A stretch of 22,515 nucleotides of DNA from an uncultured Parasutterella sp. (GTDB taxonomy: Bacteria; Pseudomonadota; Gammaproteobacteria; Burkholderiales; Burkholderiaceae_F), in contig CAAFTZ010000008.1 in NCBI GenBank assembly GCA_900766055.1, positions 1-22,515 on the forward strand. Direction: 5' to 3'. Position 1 is the stretch's first letter. Every line of letters starts with the position of its first letter. The translations under genes and the position numbers were made by a program. The notes below the pieces were generated by a model, which had not been told where the DNA came from, did no database searches, and saw only the letters and a program-made list of their open reading frames with translations. Of this stretch, positions 7,447 through 15,519 are shown in pieces.

Positions 7447-7462
7447 TAACAATTTCATTGCT

Positions 7463-8629
<1,167 letters not shown>

Positions 8630-8630
8630 C

Positions 8631-9527
8631 ATGAGCATTTTGGTAAATAAGAATTCCCGCGTCATCACACAGGGAATGACCGGTAAGACCGGCCAATTCC
8701 ATACGCGTCTCTGCAGAGATTACGGTTTTGGTCAGGAATGCTTTGTCGGCGGCGTGAACCCGAAAAAAGCCGGACAAGTCTGGGAAGGTCTGTCGATTTT
8801 TGGTTCCGTAAAAGAAGCTAAAGAAAAGACCGGAGCAAACGTTTCCGTGATTTATGTTCCGCCTGCCGGTGCGGCTGCGGCGATTCAGGAAGCAAGTGAC
8901 GCCGGCATTGACCTCATTGTTTGTATCACGGAAGGTATTCCGGTCATGGATATGGTCAAAGTCAGAGATCACATGAAAAAGACCGGATCGAAGTCTTTGC
9001 TTCTCGGACCGAACTGCCCCGGCATTATGACGCCGGGGGAAGTCAACGTCGGCATCATGCCGGCGCACATTCATCGCAAAGGCAGAATCGGTGTGGTTTC
9101 CCGCTCCGGTACTTTGACCTATGAAGCCGTCGCCCAGATTACGGCCTTAGGCTTAGGACAATCTACCGCCATTGGCATCGGCGGAGACCCGATCAACGGC
9201 TTAAAACATATCGATGTGCTGAAGCTGTTTAACGACGATCCGGAAACGGATGCGGTCGTCATGATTGGCGAAATCGGCGGCAGCGATGAAGAAACTGCTG
9301 CCGAATGGGTAAAGGATCATATGAAGAAACCCGTCGTGGGCTTTATTGCAGGCGTAACAGCCCCTGCAGGAAAGAGAATGGGGCATGCAGGTGCGATCAT
9401 TTCCGGCGGTACAGGAACCGCGGAGGGAAAATTGGCCGTGATGGAAGCCTGCGGTATTCGAACGACACGGAATCCGTCTGAAATCGGCTCGTTGCTACAA
9501 TCCGTGCTCTCTTCGAAAAAGGAGTAA
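8631..9527 (+). CDS. sucD: Succinyl-CoA synthetase alpha subunit
   Basis: SucD binds CoA and carries the phosphorylated histidine of the enzyme. The CoA-binding start is MSILVNKNSRVITQGMTGK, with NCPG near residue 125. The active-site loop GHAGAIISGGTGTAEGK holds the phosphohistidine. The 298-aa length is a few residues above the usual 289 or so because of a short tail (LQSVLSSKKE). The last codons hold the GGAG Shine-Dalgarno of the next gene, a TerC-family protein, so sucC-sucD-terC probably form one transcript. This arrangement is familiar in betaproteobacteria. Confidence 0.98.
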   Translation: MSILVNKNSRVITQGMTGKTGQFHTRLCRDYGFGQECFVGGVNPKKAGQVWEGLSIFGSVKEAKEKTGANVSVIYVPPAGAAAAIQEASDAGIDLIVCITEGIPVMDMVKVRDHMKKTGSKSLLLGPNCPGIMTPGEVNVGIMPAHIHRKGRIGVVSRSGTLTYEAVAQITALGLGQSTAIGIGGDPINGLKHIDVLKLFNDDPETDAVVMIGEIGGSDEETAAEWVKDHMKKPVVGFIAGVTAPAGKRMGHAGAIISGGTGTAEGKLAVMEACGIRTTRNPSEIGSLLQSVLSSKKE

Positions 9528-9533
9528 TTCATT

Positions 9534-10244
9534 TTGGAAGCGCTTATTGCTTGGTTTGGTGAGATCCATTGGGTAGCAGTTCTGCAGATCATTCTCATCG
9601 ACGTTTTGCTCGGCGGTGACAATGCTGTCGTGATTGCGTTGGCTTGCCGAAGCCTTGATCCGCACCTGCGTGTGAAAGGCATTATTTACGGCGCCGGCGG
9701 TGCTATTTTGCTGCGCGTCATTCTGATTGCCTTCGCAGTCTCGGTGATGAACATTCCGTTCCTTAAGTTCTGCGGCGGTCTGCTGCTGTTGTGGATCGGT
9801 ATCAAACTAATTGCTCCGGCCGACGAAGGAGAGCATGAGATTCATGCGAGTAAGCGGCTTTGGGGTGCGGTTAAGACCATTATCGTTGCCGATTTGATTA
9901 TGAGTATCGACAACGTAATCGCTATTGCCGGTGCGGCCGAGCAGGCTCCGGGCCACCATCAGATGGCTCTGGTGATTTTCGGTCTGCTCGTGAGCGTTCC
10001 GTTCATTCTCGGCGGTAGCCAGATCATTCTGAAGGTGATCGACCGTTTCCCGATCATCGTGTACGCAGGCGGTGCATTGCTGGGCTGGATTGCCGGCACG
10101 CTGATGGTAGACGACCCAGGCATCTTGGCTCACCTGCCGAATCTGCCGGCCCTCCATACAGAAGGCGGTATTGCCGGTGCGATCTTTGTACTGATTGTGG
10201 CTTTTGTACTTAAGTACTTTAGGTCAAAGAAGACAAAGGTTTAG
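9534..10244 (+). CDS. TerC-family (YjbE-type) integral membrane protein, copy 1
   Basis: The 236-aa protein has about seven hydrophobic helices. It carries the family motif LGGDNAVVIAL (about 26-36) and its internal counterpart MSIDNVIAIAG (about 122-132), whose acidic residues lie within the membrane and are thought to bind metal ions. TerC and YjbE-like proteins are linked to manganese export and metal loading of secreted proteins. The start is TTG, chosen because GGAG lies eight bases upstream and because the second copy at 14767 also begins TTG-GAA-GCG. It lies 6 bp after sucD and probably shares its transcript. It is roughly 80% identical by eye to copy 2. The exact substrate is an inference. 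Confidence 0.93.
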   Translation: MEALIAWFGEIHWVAVLQIILIDVLLGGDNAVVIALACRSLDPHLRVKGIIYGAGGAILLRVILIAFAVSVMNIPFLKFCGGLLLLWIGIKLIAPADEGEHEIHASKRLWGAVKTIIVADLIMSIDNVIAIAGAAEQAPGHHQMALVIFGLLVSVPFILGGSQIILKVIDRFPIIVYAGGALLGWIAGTLMVDDPGILAHLPNLPALHTEGGIAGAIFVLIVAFVLKYFRSKKTKV

Positions 10245-10262
10245 TCAAAAAAACGCAAAATC

Positions 10263-10297
10263 AAAAAGGCGCTTTCTCATGTGAGGAGCGCCTTTTT
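10263..10297. terminator. Bidirectional intrinsic terminator after terC copy 1
   Basis: AAAAAGGCGCT and AGCGCCTTTTT flank an inner CTCA/TGAG stem. U-runs are present on both strands, so it ends the sucCD-terC transcript on the plus strand and the MocR/Nim-like transcript on the minus strand. Confidence 0.9.
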
Positions 10298-10315
10298 AAA
10301 TGGTTATCTGAAGGA

Positions 10316-10810
10316 CTAAAACTTTTCTGCGGCCTCTCTGACCTCTAAGGAAGCTTGTTTGCCGGTAATCCATTCCGGCACGAGTTTGACCATGAAGACG
10401 TAATTCAAAGAATGCTGGATTTCTTCCTCATTGTCAGAAATGCCGGGACTGTACTTTTCGGCAAGCGCCCGAAGAGCGTAGAGTTTTTCTGCAGTATCGG
10501 TGACGGTCTGCAGTCGTCCCCAAATAAGAACGCTTTGAAAATTATTCGCGCGGACGCTCGGAACGACTTGGCTCTGTCCGACAATCGAAAAGCTGGTTTT
10601 GTCCGTTCTCTGAAAGCATTCGTACTTGTATCCTCGCGGCGAGCCGTGGAAATAGACAACTCCGTCGGCGTAAACGTAACTTAGCGGCACTGTATAGAGA
10701 TAGCCGTCGTCTCCGTTTAACGAAATTACTCCGTAAGCCGTGGTTTCAATGATCTTTCGGACAGTTTCTTCGTCTAAAGCCTGTTTTGTTCTTGTGAGTT
10801 CTTTTCTCAT
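10316..10810 (-). CDS. Nim-like protein, pyridoxamine 5'-phosphate oxidase fold
   Basis: This 164-aa protein has the split-barrel flavin-binding pattern of NimA-like proteins. It begins with a helix, then YGVISLNGDDGYLYTVPLSY and VVYFHGSPRGYKYECFQR, followed by a strand with SFSIVGQSQVVPS. Members bind FMN or related cofactors. Some confer 5-nitroimidazole resistance, but most have unknown substrates, so resistance should not be assumed. The RBS AGGAA lies five bases before ATG and overlaps the stop of the upstream MocR gene, nine bases away. The two genes form one unit, so the MocR protein likely controls this one. Transcription ends at the terminator at 10263-10297. Confidence 0.85.
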   Translation of the reverse strand: MRKELTRTKQALDEETVRKIIETTAYGVISLNGDDGYLYTVPLSYVYADGVVYFHGSPRGYKYECFQRTDKTSFSIVGQSQVVPSVRANNFQSVLIWGRLQTVTDTAEKLYALRALAEKYSPGISDNEEEIQHSLNYVFMVKLVPEWITGKQASLEVREAAEKF

Positions 10811-10819
10811 AGCAATTCC

Positions 10820-12298
10820 TCAATCCAAAGTTTGTTCCAGAGCATCTTTAAGCTTTAAAACGGCTTGTTCTAATTCCTCTTCTGTGAAGTGGGCATACCC
10901 GAGGATAAAGCCGGTGAGCGGTTTAGCGGAGCGGTAGCAAGCAGAAAGCGGCCTTGTCTCGATCTGGTAGGAACGCTTTAAAAGTTCGGAAAGTCTGACG
11001 TCATCTTGAGGATGATTAAAGATGAAGGTCAGATGCGTGCCTTCATTAGCTCCTTCGATATGCCCGTAAGCTGAGAGGTATTTACCGATTGCTCTCACTG
11101 CGGCTTGTCGACGTTTTTCATAAATCTTTTTAAGACGCCGAACGTGTGAATAGTAGAAACCGTTCTGAATAAATTCAGCCAAAATGTATTGATGAACTTC
11201 GCTGCTGTGTCGATCTATTAGCAGTTTGGCGCCTTCAAACACCTTGATGAGGTTTCTCGGAACGACCATGTAGGCCATGTTGAAGCCTGGATAGATGACC
11301 TTAGTGAAACTTCCGAGATAAATACACGGAGCACCTTCTTTGTAGGAAGAGAGTGCCGGCAACGGTTTCTTTCCATATCGGAGTTCACTGTCGTAGTCAT
11401 CTTCGATGATCCAGGCACCTTCAGCTTTTGCCCAAGCCAACAGCTTTTCGTTGTTCTCGGCGGACGAGACATAGCCGAGAGGATACTGATGACAAGGCGT
11501 GACCAAGACACCTTTGATCTTCTTTTGTTTCTTTAGTTTTTTGATATCGATTCCGTCCTGCGTCACAGGAATAGGAATCGGTTTTAATCCTCGAAATTCC
11601 AGCAAATTAATGTGAGTCTGGAAGTAAGGATCTTCGACGGCAATCTTGTCACTTTTTTCAAATAAAACGCTTGCACAAAGATCTAATGCCTGCTGAGTAC
11701 CGTCAGTGGTGATTACTTGTTCCGGCTCACATCTCAGACCTCGGTATTGACGGAGGTAGTCACAAACAGCTTTTTTGTAAGGCATGAAACCGCCCGGCTC
11801 ACAATACCCGTTATGCAGCCAGGGACTTTTAGAAGTTCGAGCAACAACAGTTGTCCAATTTTTACCCGGGAGGCTATCCTGATCAGGCGCGATGACCGCG
11901 AAAGGCATCGGTTTCTGGACTTTGAATTCAGAAGCGGCTGCCGCTATCTTTGCAGACAAAGGAAGCTCTGGCGGGAAGAACTTCTCACTTGCCGAAGTAT
12001 TTTTCTCTCGATTTTCAAATACACCGAGAGAAATTTCTGAGACAAAGGTGCCATTGCCGCTCTTTGTTTCCAGAAGTCCTTCCTCAAGCAGCCGGTTATA
12101 AACGCTGACGACTGTTGAACGTGAAATCGCGATCTCAGAGGCGAGCCTGCGGCTTGATGGAATAGGATCGCCAGGACGCAGGCTTTTATTCTCGATTAAG
12201 TTGAGGATCTTGAGGTAAAGCTGCTCTTGGAGTGATGGTGCTCCGCTGTCGTGATTTAACGATATGTTGGAGAGGCTCGGCTGAACTTTGTGTGCCAT
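10820..12298 (-). CDS. MocR/PdxR-family transcriptional regulator (GntR HTH plus aminotransferase-like domain)
   Basis: Residues 20-90 form a GntR winged helix (LRPGDPIPSSRRLASEIAIS, then TVVSVYNRLLEEGLL). From about 130 a fold-type I aminotransferase domain follows, with the PLP ring aspartate region EDDYDSELRYG (299-309) and the Schiff-base lysine in SFTKVIYPGFNMAY (Lys333). At 492 aa it is a full-length MocR. Typical members read S-K-x4-PGLRLGY, with an arginine that anchors the PLP phosphate; here Asn340 stands at that position, so cofactor binding may differ. RBS GGAG is five bases before ATG. The gene follows the octaheme cytochrome by 55 bp with a hairpin between, and precedes the Nim-like gene, its likely target. 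MocR proteins usually sense PLP or amino-acid adducts. Confidence 0.93.
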   Translation of the reverse strand: MAHKVQPSLSNISLNHDSGAPSLQEQLYLKILNLIENKSLRPGDPIPSSRRLASEIAISRSTVVSVYNRLLEEGLLETKSGNGTFVSEISLGVFENREKNTSASEKFFPPELPLSAKIAAAASEFKVQKPMPFAVIAPDQDSLPGKNWTTVVARTSKSPWLHNGYCEPGGFMPYKKAVCDYLRQYRGLRCEPEQVITTDGTQQALDLCASVLFEKSDKIAVEDPYFQTHINLLEFRGLKPIPIPVTQDGIDIKKLKKQKKIKGVLVTPCHQYPLGYVSSAENNEKLLAWAKAEGAWIIEDDYDSELRYGKKPLPALSSYKEGAPCIYLGSFTKVIYPGFNMAYMVVPRNLIKVFEGAKLLIDRHSSEVHQYILAEFIQNGFYYSHVRRLKKIYEKRRQAAVRAIGKYLSAYGHIEGANEGTHLTFIFNHPQDDVRLSELLKRSYQIETRPLSACYRSAKPLTGFILGYAHFTEEELEQAVLKLKDALEQTLD

Positions 12299-12318
12299 GT
12301 CGGCTCCGAAAACGTTAA

Positions 12319-12339
12319 GGCCGGAGATTGCCTCCGGCC
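12319..12339 (-). terminator. Hairpin between the cytochrome gene and the MocR gene
   Basis: GGCCGGAG and CTCCGGCC are perfect 8-bp arms with a 5-base loop. On the minus strand TTAACGTTTT follows, a modest U-tract. It ends 20 bp before the MocR ATG, so either it terminates the cytochrome transcript partially, or the MocR promoter overlaps it. Confidence 0.6.
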
Positions 12340-12353
12340 GGTGCTGAGTTATT

Positions 12354-14027
12354 TTACTTTACTGCATTCTGTGCAGTTGCTGTCGCAGTTCTCAGATTCT
12401 TGATCACTTGAGAAGAAGTGTTTTCAAATCCGGACGGATCATGAACACCTTTCGAGTAATCCGAGAAGTACCAGCCGACGGTATGCAAGTAGAGGCTGTA
12501 AGCATCCTGAAGTTTTTGATATTCAGGCTGATTGATCTTAACGTCACCGTTCTTTGCTTTGATCAGAAGATTGCGAGCGGCGCTTCCGTAGCGTTCAAGT
12601 CTTTCTTTATGGATGCGGTAACGCTGCTGGATTGTCGCGACCATGTAGGCGGCTTGTCCCTCGGACCAGTTGTCTCCGTTCGGGTTGCCGTGGCAATCAG
12701 ATCTTGCGCAGGTGTTTTTGTACTTCAGAGAAGGCAGACTCGGCTGATGCTCCAGAGTGCCGTTTGCTTTCTTGGCAAAGTGGCAGTCCGTGCAGCCTAC
12801 ACCTGCTTGACCGTGCTTGGATGCAACGACGGTTTCCATGTGGTAGTGGTCGGTCGAAACGGTTTTCACGCCGGTTGCCTTATCCGTTCCGTTGTTCAAG
12901 CCCAAACCTCTGACGAGATTCCAGCGTTCGATCGGGTTCGCTGCAAAGAATGTGCCAACGGACCAGCCGGTTCTGTCGATTGCGTCCCTCGGATGGGCGA
13001 GCTGACCATCACTGTCTTTGTAGAACGTTTCGGAACGATTGTGACCTTCATGGCACTGGCCGCACATATAGTTCGAGTTGGCTTTTTCAAGAATGGCGAT
13101 CTTTCTCGGGTAGCCGCGAACGCCCATGTTGATGACTTCGATCTTCGGATAACCGGTTTTGCCGGCGTTCTTCTGATAGTTGTAGTCCTTGTAATCCGGA
13201 TGAGACATGGCCTCTATTAAGTGATCAAAGACGATGCGGGGCTCTGCCGAATGCGGGTCGTGACAGGTAATGCAGTTGAAGCTATTGTTAACGGTCTTCA
13301 GAACTTTGTGGTCCGGATCATCAAAGGCAAGCGGAGCTTTCGGATTTCTGGCTCCTAAGTATGCGTAGTCCATGATGCTGTCGGAAGTTTTGCACTTCAG
13401 GCAGTCCGAACGGCCCATGATTTCACGGCCTTTCTGCGGACGCCAGGTTAAAGACAAGGTCTTAGAAGGCAGAATCTTGTCGCCTTCGTTGGGACGTGTA
13501 TCGGTCAGGGCTTCCCACATCGGAGCTCCCGGTTTAGAGAGGTCCGTGTACTTCTTGTACTGATAGCGGCCGTCAGAACGTACATTGGCAAGGTCGGTCA
13601 CGATGCTCGAATGGAAACGAGGCAGACGGAACTGAATGTCGCGGAAAGAGTTGTCGCCGGCGATATCGCGGATCTGAGCATAAGCAGGCGGCGTGTTTTT
13701 AAGTGCCCATTCATAGTGGTACTTCGGATCCATGATGTCTTTGTGCTGCTCGGTGTGGCACTGACCGCAAGCGGCGTATTCAAAATGCGTGGTCGGACGG
13801 TTGTCGCGGCTCGGAGCTTTGACGTGGTCCGGACTGATATCGTGGCATGCGACGCAGTTCACATTTTTATGAGCACCGCGAGTCGAGAGTGTTTTGATGG
13901 CTGTTGCGTGACAGCCGAAACACTGGTTCTTGTCTACTGGCTGCTGAGGAGCAGCGGTTGCCAATACAGACAGCGAAAGACAAGACAGACCTAACGAAAC
14001 TATGGATTTGATTATTGTGTTTTGCAT
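12354..14027 (-). CDS. Periplasmic octaheme c-type cytochrome, nitrite reductase (ONR/NrfA-related) type
   Basis: A Sec signal peptide (about 1-26) precedes eight heme sites: CFGCH (36), CVACH (58), CGQCH (87), CLKCK (209), CITCH (252), CGQCH (322), CTDCH (412) and CARSDCH (440). The fourth is CXXCK, the lysine-ligated catalytic heme. Heme four being CXXCK after three extra N-terminal hemes is the layout of octaheme nitrite reductases, whose last five hemes correspond to NrfA. DHYHMET and SKHG (about 393-406) match the NrfA QHPEYET and GIHG histidine region. Two oddities are that the eighth site is CX4CH instead of CXXCH, and that CGQCH-EGH replaces the CxQCH-VEY of NrfA, so the catalytic tyrosine is not in place. 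Nitrite, hydroxylamine or a sulfur oxyanion are possible substrates. RBS AAGGAG precedes ATG. Confidence 0.88.
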   Translation of the reverse strand: MQNTIIKSIVSLGLSCLSLSVLATAAPQQPVDKNQCFGCHATAIKTLSTRGAHKNVNCVACHDISPDHVKAPSRDNRPTTHFEYAACGQCHTEQHKDIMDPKYHYEWALKNTPPAYAQIRDIAGDNSFRDIQFRLPRFHSSIVTDLANVRSDGRYQYKKYTDLSKPGAPMWEALTDTRPNEGDKILPSKTLSLTWRPQKGREIMGRSDCLKCKTSDSIMDYAYLGARNPKAPLAFDDPDHKVLKTVNNSFNCITCHDPHSAEPRIVFDHLIEAMSHPDYKDYNYQKNAGKTGYPKIEVINMGVRGYPRKIAILEKANSNYMCGQCHEGHNRSETFYKDSDGQLAHPRDAIDRTGWSVGTFFAANPIERWNLVRGLGLNNGTDKATGVKTVSTDHYHMETVVASKHGQAGVGCTDCHFAKKANGTLEHQPSLPSLKYKNTCARSDCHGNPNGDNWSEGQAAYMVATIQQRYRIHKERLERYGSAARNLLIKAKNGDVKINQPEYQKLQDAYSLYLHTVGWYFSDYSKGVHDPSGFENTSSQVIKNLRTATATAQNAVK

Positions 14028-14136
14028 AAGGTTCTCCTTAAGACTGGCTTCATTTTCTCCAATCCACTTTGAGAAAAAGAGTCCACTTTCTGACTATGTG
14101 TTCAGTCCACTTTTAAGGAGAGAACTCTTATGCAAA
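14021..14136. repeat. Inverted copy of the cytochrome leader and start codon
   Basis: The cytochrome leader on the minus strand reads CAGTCTTAAGGAGAACC then TTATGCAAA (14046 down to 14021). On the plus strand at 14103-14136 nearly the same string recurs as CAGTC-CACTT-TTAAGGAGA, then GAACTCTTATGCAAA. It includes the Shine-Dalgarno, an ATG (14130) and the next codon, with two small insertions. The arms face away from each other around a 56-bp centre. The plus-strand copy leads into no recognisable protein, only the antisense of sugE. Confidence 0.65.
14063..14113. repeat. Three direct repeats of TCCACTTT upstream of the cytochrome gene
   Basis: TCCACTTT occurs at 14063-14070, 14082-14089 and 14106-14113. 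The last two are extended to AGTCCACTTT or GTCCACTTT. On the minus strand these read AAAGTGGA and lie 36 to 86 bp before the cytochrome ATG, where an activator or response regulator would bind. The spacing (19 and 24 bp) is about two helical turns. No known regulator site is recognised. Confidence 0.6.
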
Positions 14137-14159
14137 CCAACAAAGTTTCTTGCTGTTGG
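14137..14159 (-). terminator. Weak hairpin after sugE
   Basis: On the minus strand CCAACA and TGTTGG enclose an AAG-AAA-CTT inner hairpin with a two-base bulge, followed by TTTGC. It lies 12 bp past the sugE stop. The U-tract is short, so termination is uncertain and sugE could read into the cytochrome promoter region. Confidence 0.4.
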
Positions 14160-14171
14160 GGAGATCTCGAA

Positions 14172-14489
14172 TTAAGAAGCCGAGAATTTCAAACCGATGA
14201 TTCCGATGGCGATCAGCGAGGCAAAAACGGTTCTGGAGACTGTGAAGGCTTCTCCGAACAAAAGAATGCCGGCAATGAAAGCGCCTATGCAGCCGATGCC
14301 TGTCCAAATGGCGTAGGCCGTTCCAAGAGGAATCGTCCTCATAGCCACGGCCAAGAAGTAGACACTGGCGACCATACCGATAATGGTGACCGCGCTGTAG
14401 AACCAATTGCTGAAGCCATCGGCATATTTCAAAGCAACAGCCCAAACGATTTCAAAAATTCCTGCAATGAAAAGATATACCCAAGACAT
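14172..14489 (-). CDS. sugE: SugE/Gdx-type small multidrug resistance transporter
   Basis: This 105-aa protein has four transmembrane helices, the size of the SMR family. The membrane glutamate Glu13 sits in GIFEIVWAVALKYADGF and is followed by TAYAIWTGIGCIGAFIAG. Both are features of the Gdx (SugE) branch, whose known members export guanidinium in exchange for protons, rather than of the EmrE polydrug branch. It would work as an antiparallel dimer in the inner membrane. The RBS GGAGGA lies five bases before ATG and directly follows a terminator-like hairpin, so expression is probably controlled by attenuation. The gene is divergent from the second TerC copy. Guanidinium as substrate is an inference from family membership. 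Confidence 0.93.
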   Translation of the reverse strand: MSWVYLFIAGIFEIVWAVALKYADGFSNWFYSAVTIIGMVASVYFLAVAMRTIPLGTAYAIWTGIGCIGAFIAGILLFGEAFTVSRTVFASLIAIGIIGLKFSAS

Positions 14490-14500
14490 TTAAGTCCTCC

Positions 14501-14597
14501 AAAAACGAAAAAGGCACCTTTGTCAGTTCTCCTTCAATGGCCTACGGAAAACTGAAAAAGGTGCCTATCCGGCGATAGATTGCACAACGAAAGTATA
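14501..14597 (-). promoter_or_regulatory. sugE leader with attenuator-like terminator (candidate riboswitch)
   Basis: On the minus strand a TATACT -10 box (14592-14597) is followed by about 90 nt of leader. The leader contains a small hairpin CTATC-GCCG-GATAG (14565-14578) and then a large stem. AGGCACCTTT (14512-14521) pairs with AAAGGTGCCT (14557-14566), extended by two more blocks to 19 pairs with two mismatches and a 13-base loop. TTTTTCGTTTTT follows immediately, and then the GGAGGA Shine-Dalgarno. A full intrinsic terminator between promoter and gene is the layout of an attenuator. The small hairpin shares two base pairs with the foot of the terminator. The guanidine-I, -II (ACGR loops) and -III motifs I know are not evident. 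Confidence 0.65.
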
Positions 14598-14766
14598 CCG
14601 ACGTACTAAAGATGTGTTTCATCATCGCGAAGAGGTTTTGTCAGAAATTTTGACCGTCAAAGTTTTCACGCTTCTTTCACAAGAACGGGCACGGTAAAAC
14701 TACGAAAAATCAACGCATTGCTACAATCAGCTGTCAATTTGATTTCAACTCTTAGGAGATATTTCA

Positions 14767-15471
14767 TTGGAAGCGCTTATCGCTTGGTTTGCCGAAATTC
14801 ATTGGGTGGCCGTTCTTCAAATTATTTTGATCGACATCTTGCTCGGCGGCGACAACGCTGTTGTGATCGCTCTTGCCTGCCGAAACCTTGATCCGAGCCT
14901 CCGCTTTAAAGGTGTGCTTTACGGAGCAGGCGGCGCCATCCTCTTGCGTGTGATCCTGATTGCTTTTGCTGTCACGATTATGAACATTCCTTTCCTCAAA
15001 CTCGTCGGAGCGCTTCTGCTTCTGTGGATCGGTATCAAACTCATCGTTCCTCAGGATGAAGGAGAACATGAAATCCACGCCAGTAAGCGTCTTTGGGGCG
15101 CTATTAAAACCATCATCGTTGCCGACTTAGTGATGAGTTTGGACAACGTGATCGCGATTGCCGGTGCGGCTGAACAGGCTCCTGCCGGTCATCAGATGGC
15201 GCTTGTGATCTTTGGTCTCTTGGTAAGTGTTCCGTTCATTCTCGGCGGCAGCCAGCTGTTCCTGAAAGTTATTGATCGTTATCCGATCATTGTTTACGCC
15301 GGCGGCGCTTTGCTGGGCTGGATCGCAGGAACATTGATTGTGGGCGACCCCGGACTGACTCCGCATATTCCGAACTTGGCCGAAATGCATACACCTGCCG
15401 GAATTGCCGGTGCCGTCTTCGTGCTGATTGTGGCCTTTGCGATTAAGGGTCTTCGAAAGAAAGCAAATTAA
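14767..15471 (+). CDS. TerC-family (YjbE-type) integral membrane protein, copy 2
   Basis: The 234-aa protein is roughly 80% identical by eye to the copy at 9534, with the same LGGDNAVVIAL and MSLDNVIAIAG motifs and about seven membrane helices. The C-terminal loop and tail (about 196-234) differ most. The start is TTG with GGAG about eight bases upstream, in the same MEALIAWF context as copy 1. It stands alone, divergent from sugE. A -10-like TACAAT near 14719 lacks a good -35 partner. No yybP-ykoY manganese riboswitch was recognised upstream. Metal efflux is the likely role, and the separate promoter would let the two copies be expressed under different conditions. Confidence 0.93.
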   Translation: MEALIAWFAEIHWVAVLQIILIDILLGGDNAVVIALACRNLDPSLRFKGVLYGAGGAILLRVILIAFAVTIMNIPFLKLVGALLLLWIGIKLIVPQDEGEHEIHASKRLWGAIKTIIVADLVMSLDNVIAIAGAAEQAPAGHQMALVIFGLLVSVPFILGGSQLFLKVIDRYPIIVYAGGALLGWIAGTLIVGDPGLTPHIPNLAEMHTPAGIAGAVFVLIVAFAIKGLRKKAN

Positions 15472-15489
15472 CTTGTTTGGTTAAGTATA

Positions 15490-15509
15490 GGAGGACTTAT
15501 CTGTCCTCC
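15490..15509. repeat. Perfect 7-bp hairpin after terC copy 2
   Basis: GGAGGAC and GTCCTCC flank a 6-base loop, 18 bp after the stop. It has no U-tract on either strand. It may stabilise the mRNA 3' end or assist the terminator that follows. Confidence 0.5.
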
Positions 15510-15519
15510 CGAAAATACA

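Noticed and set aside
12408..13220. A 270-codon open frame on the plus strand inside the octaheme cytochrome gene.
   Set aside because: It is antisense to eight well-formed heme motifs, has no ribosome-binding site or known domain, and reflects the codon bias of the true gene.
14130..14555. A 141-codon open frame on the plus strand with a good AAGGAG Shine-Dalgarno, antisense to sugE.
   Set aside because: Its protein is hydrophilic with no family resemblance, and sugE on the other strand is a clear SMR gene. The Shine-Dalgarno is explained by the inverted copy of the cytochrome leader.
14490..14766. A yybP-ykoY manganese riboswitch before the second TerC copy.
   Set aside because: No conserved element of that riboswitch is visible on the plus strand; the structure present reads on the minus strand toward sugE.
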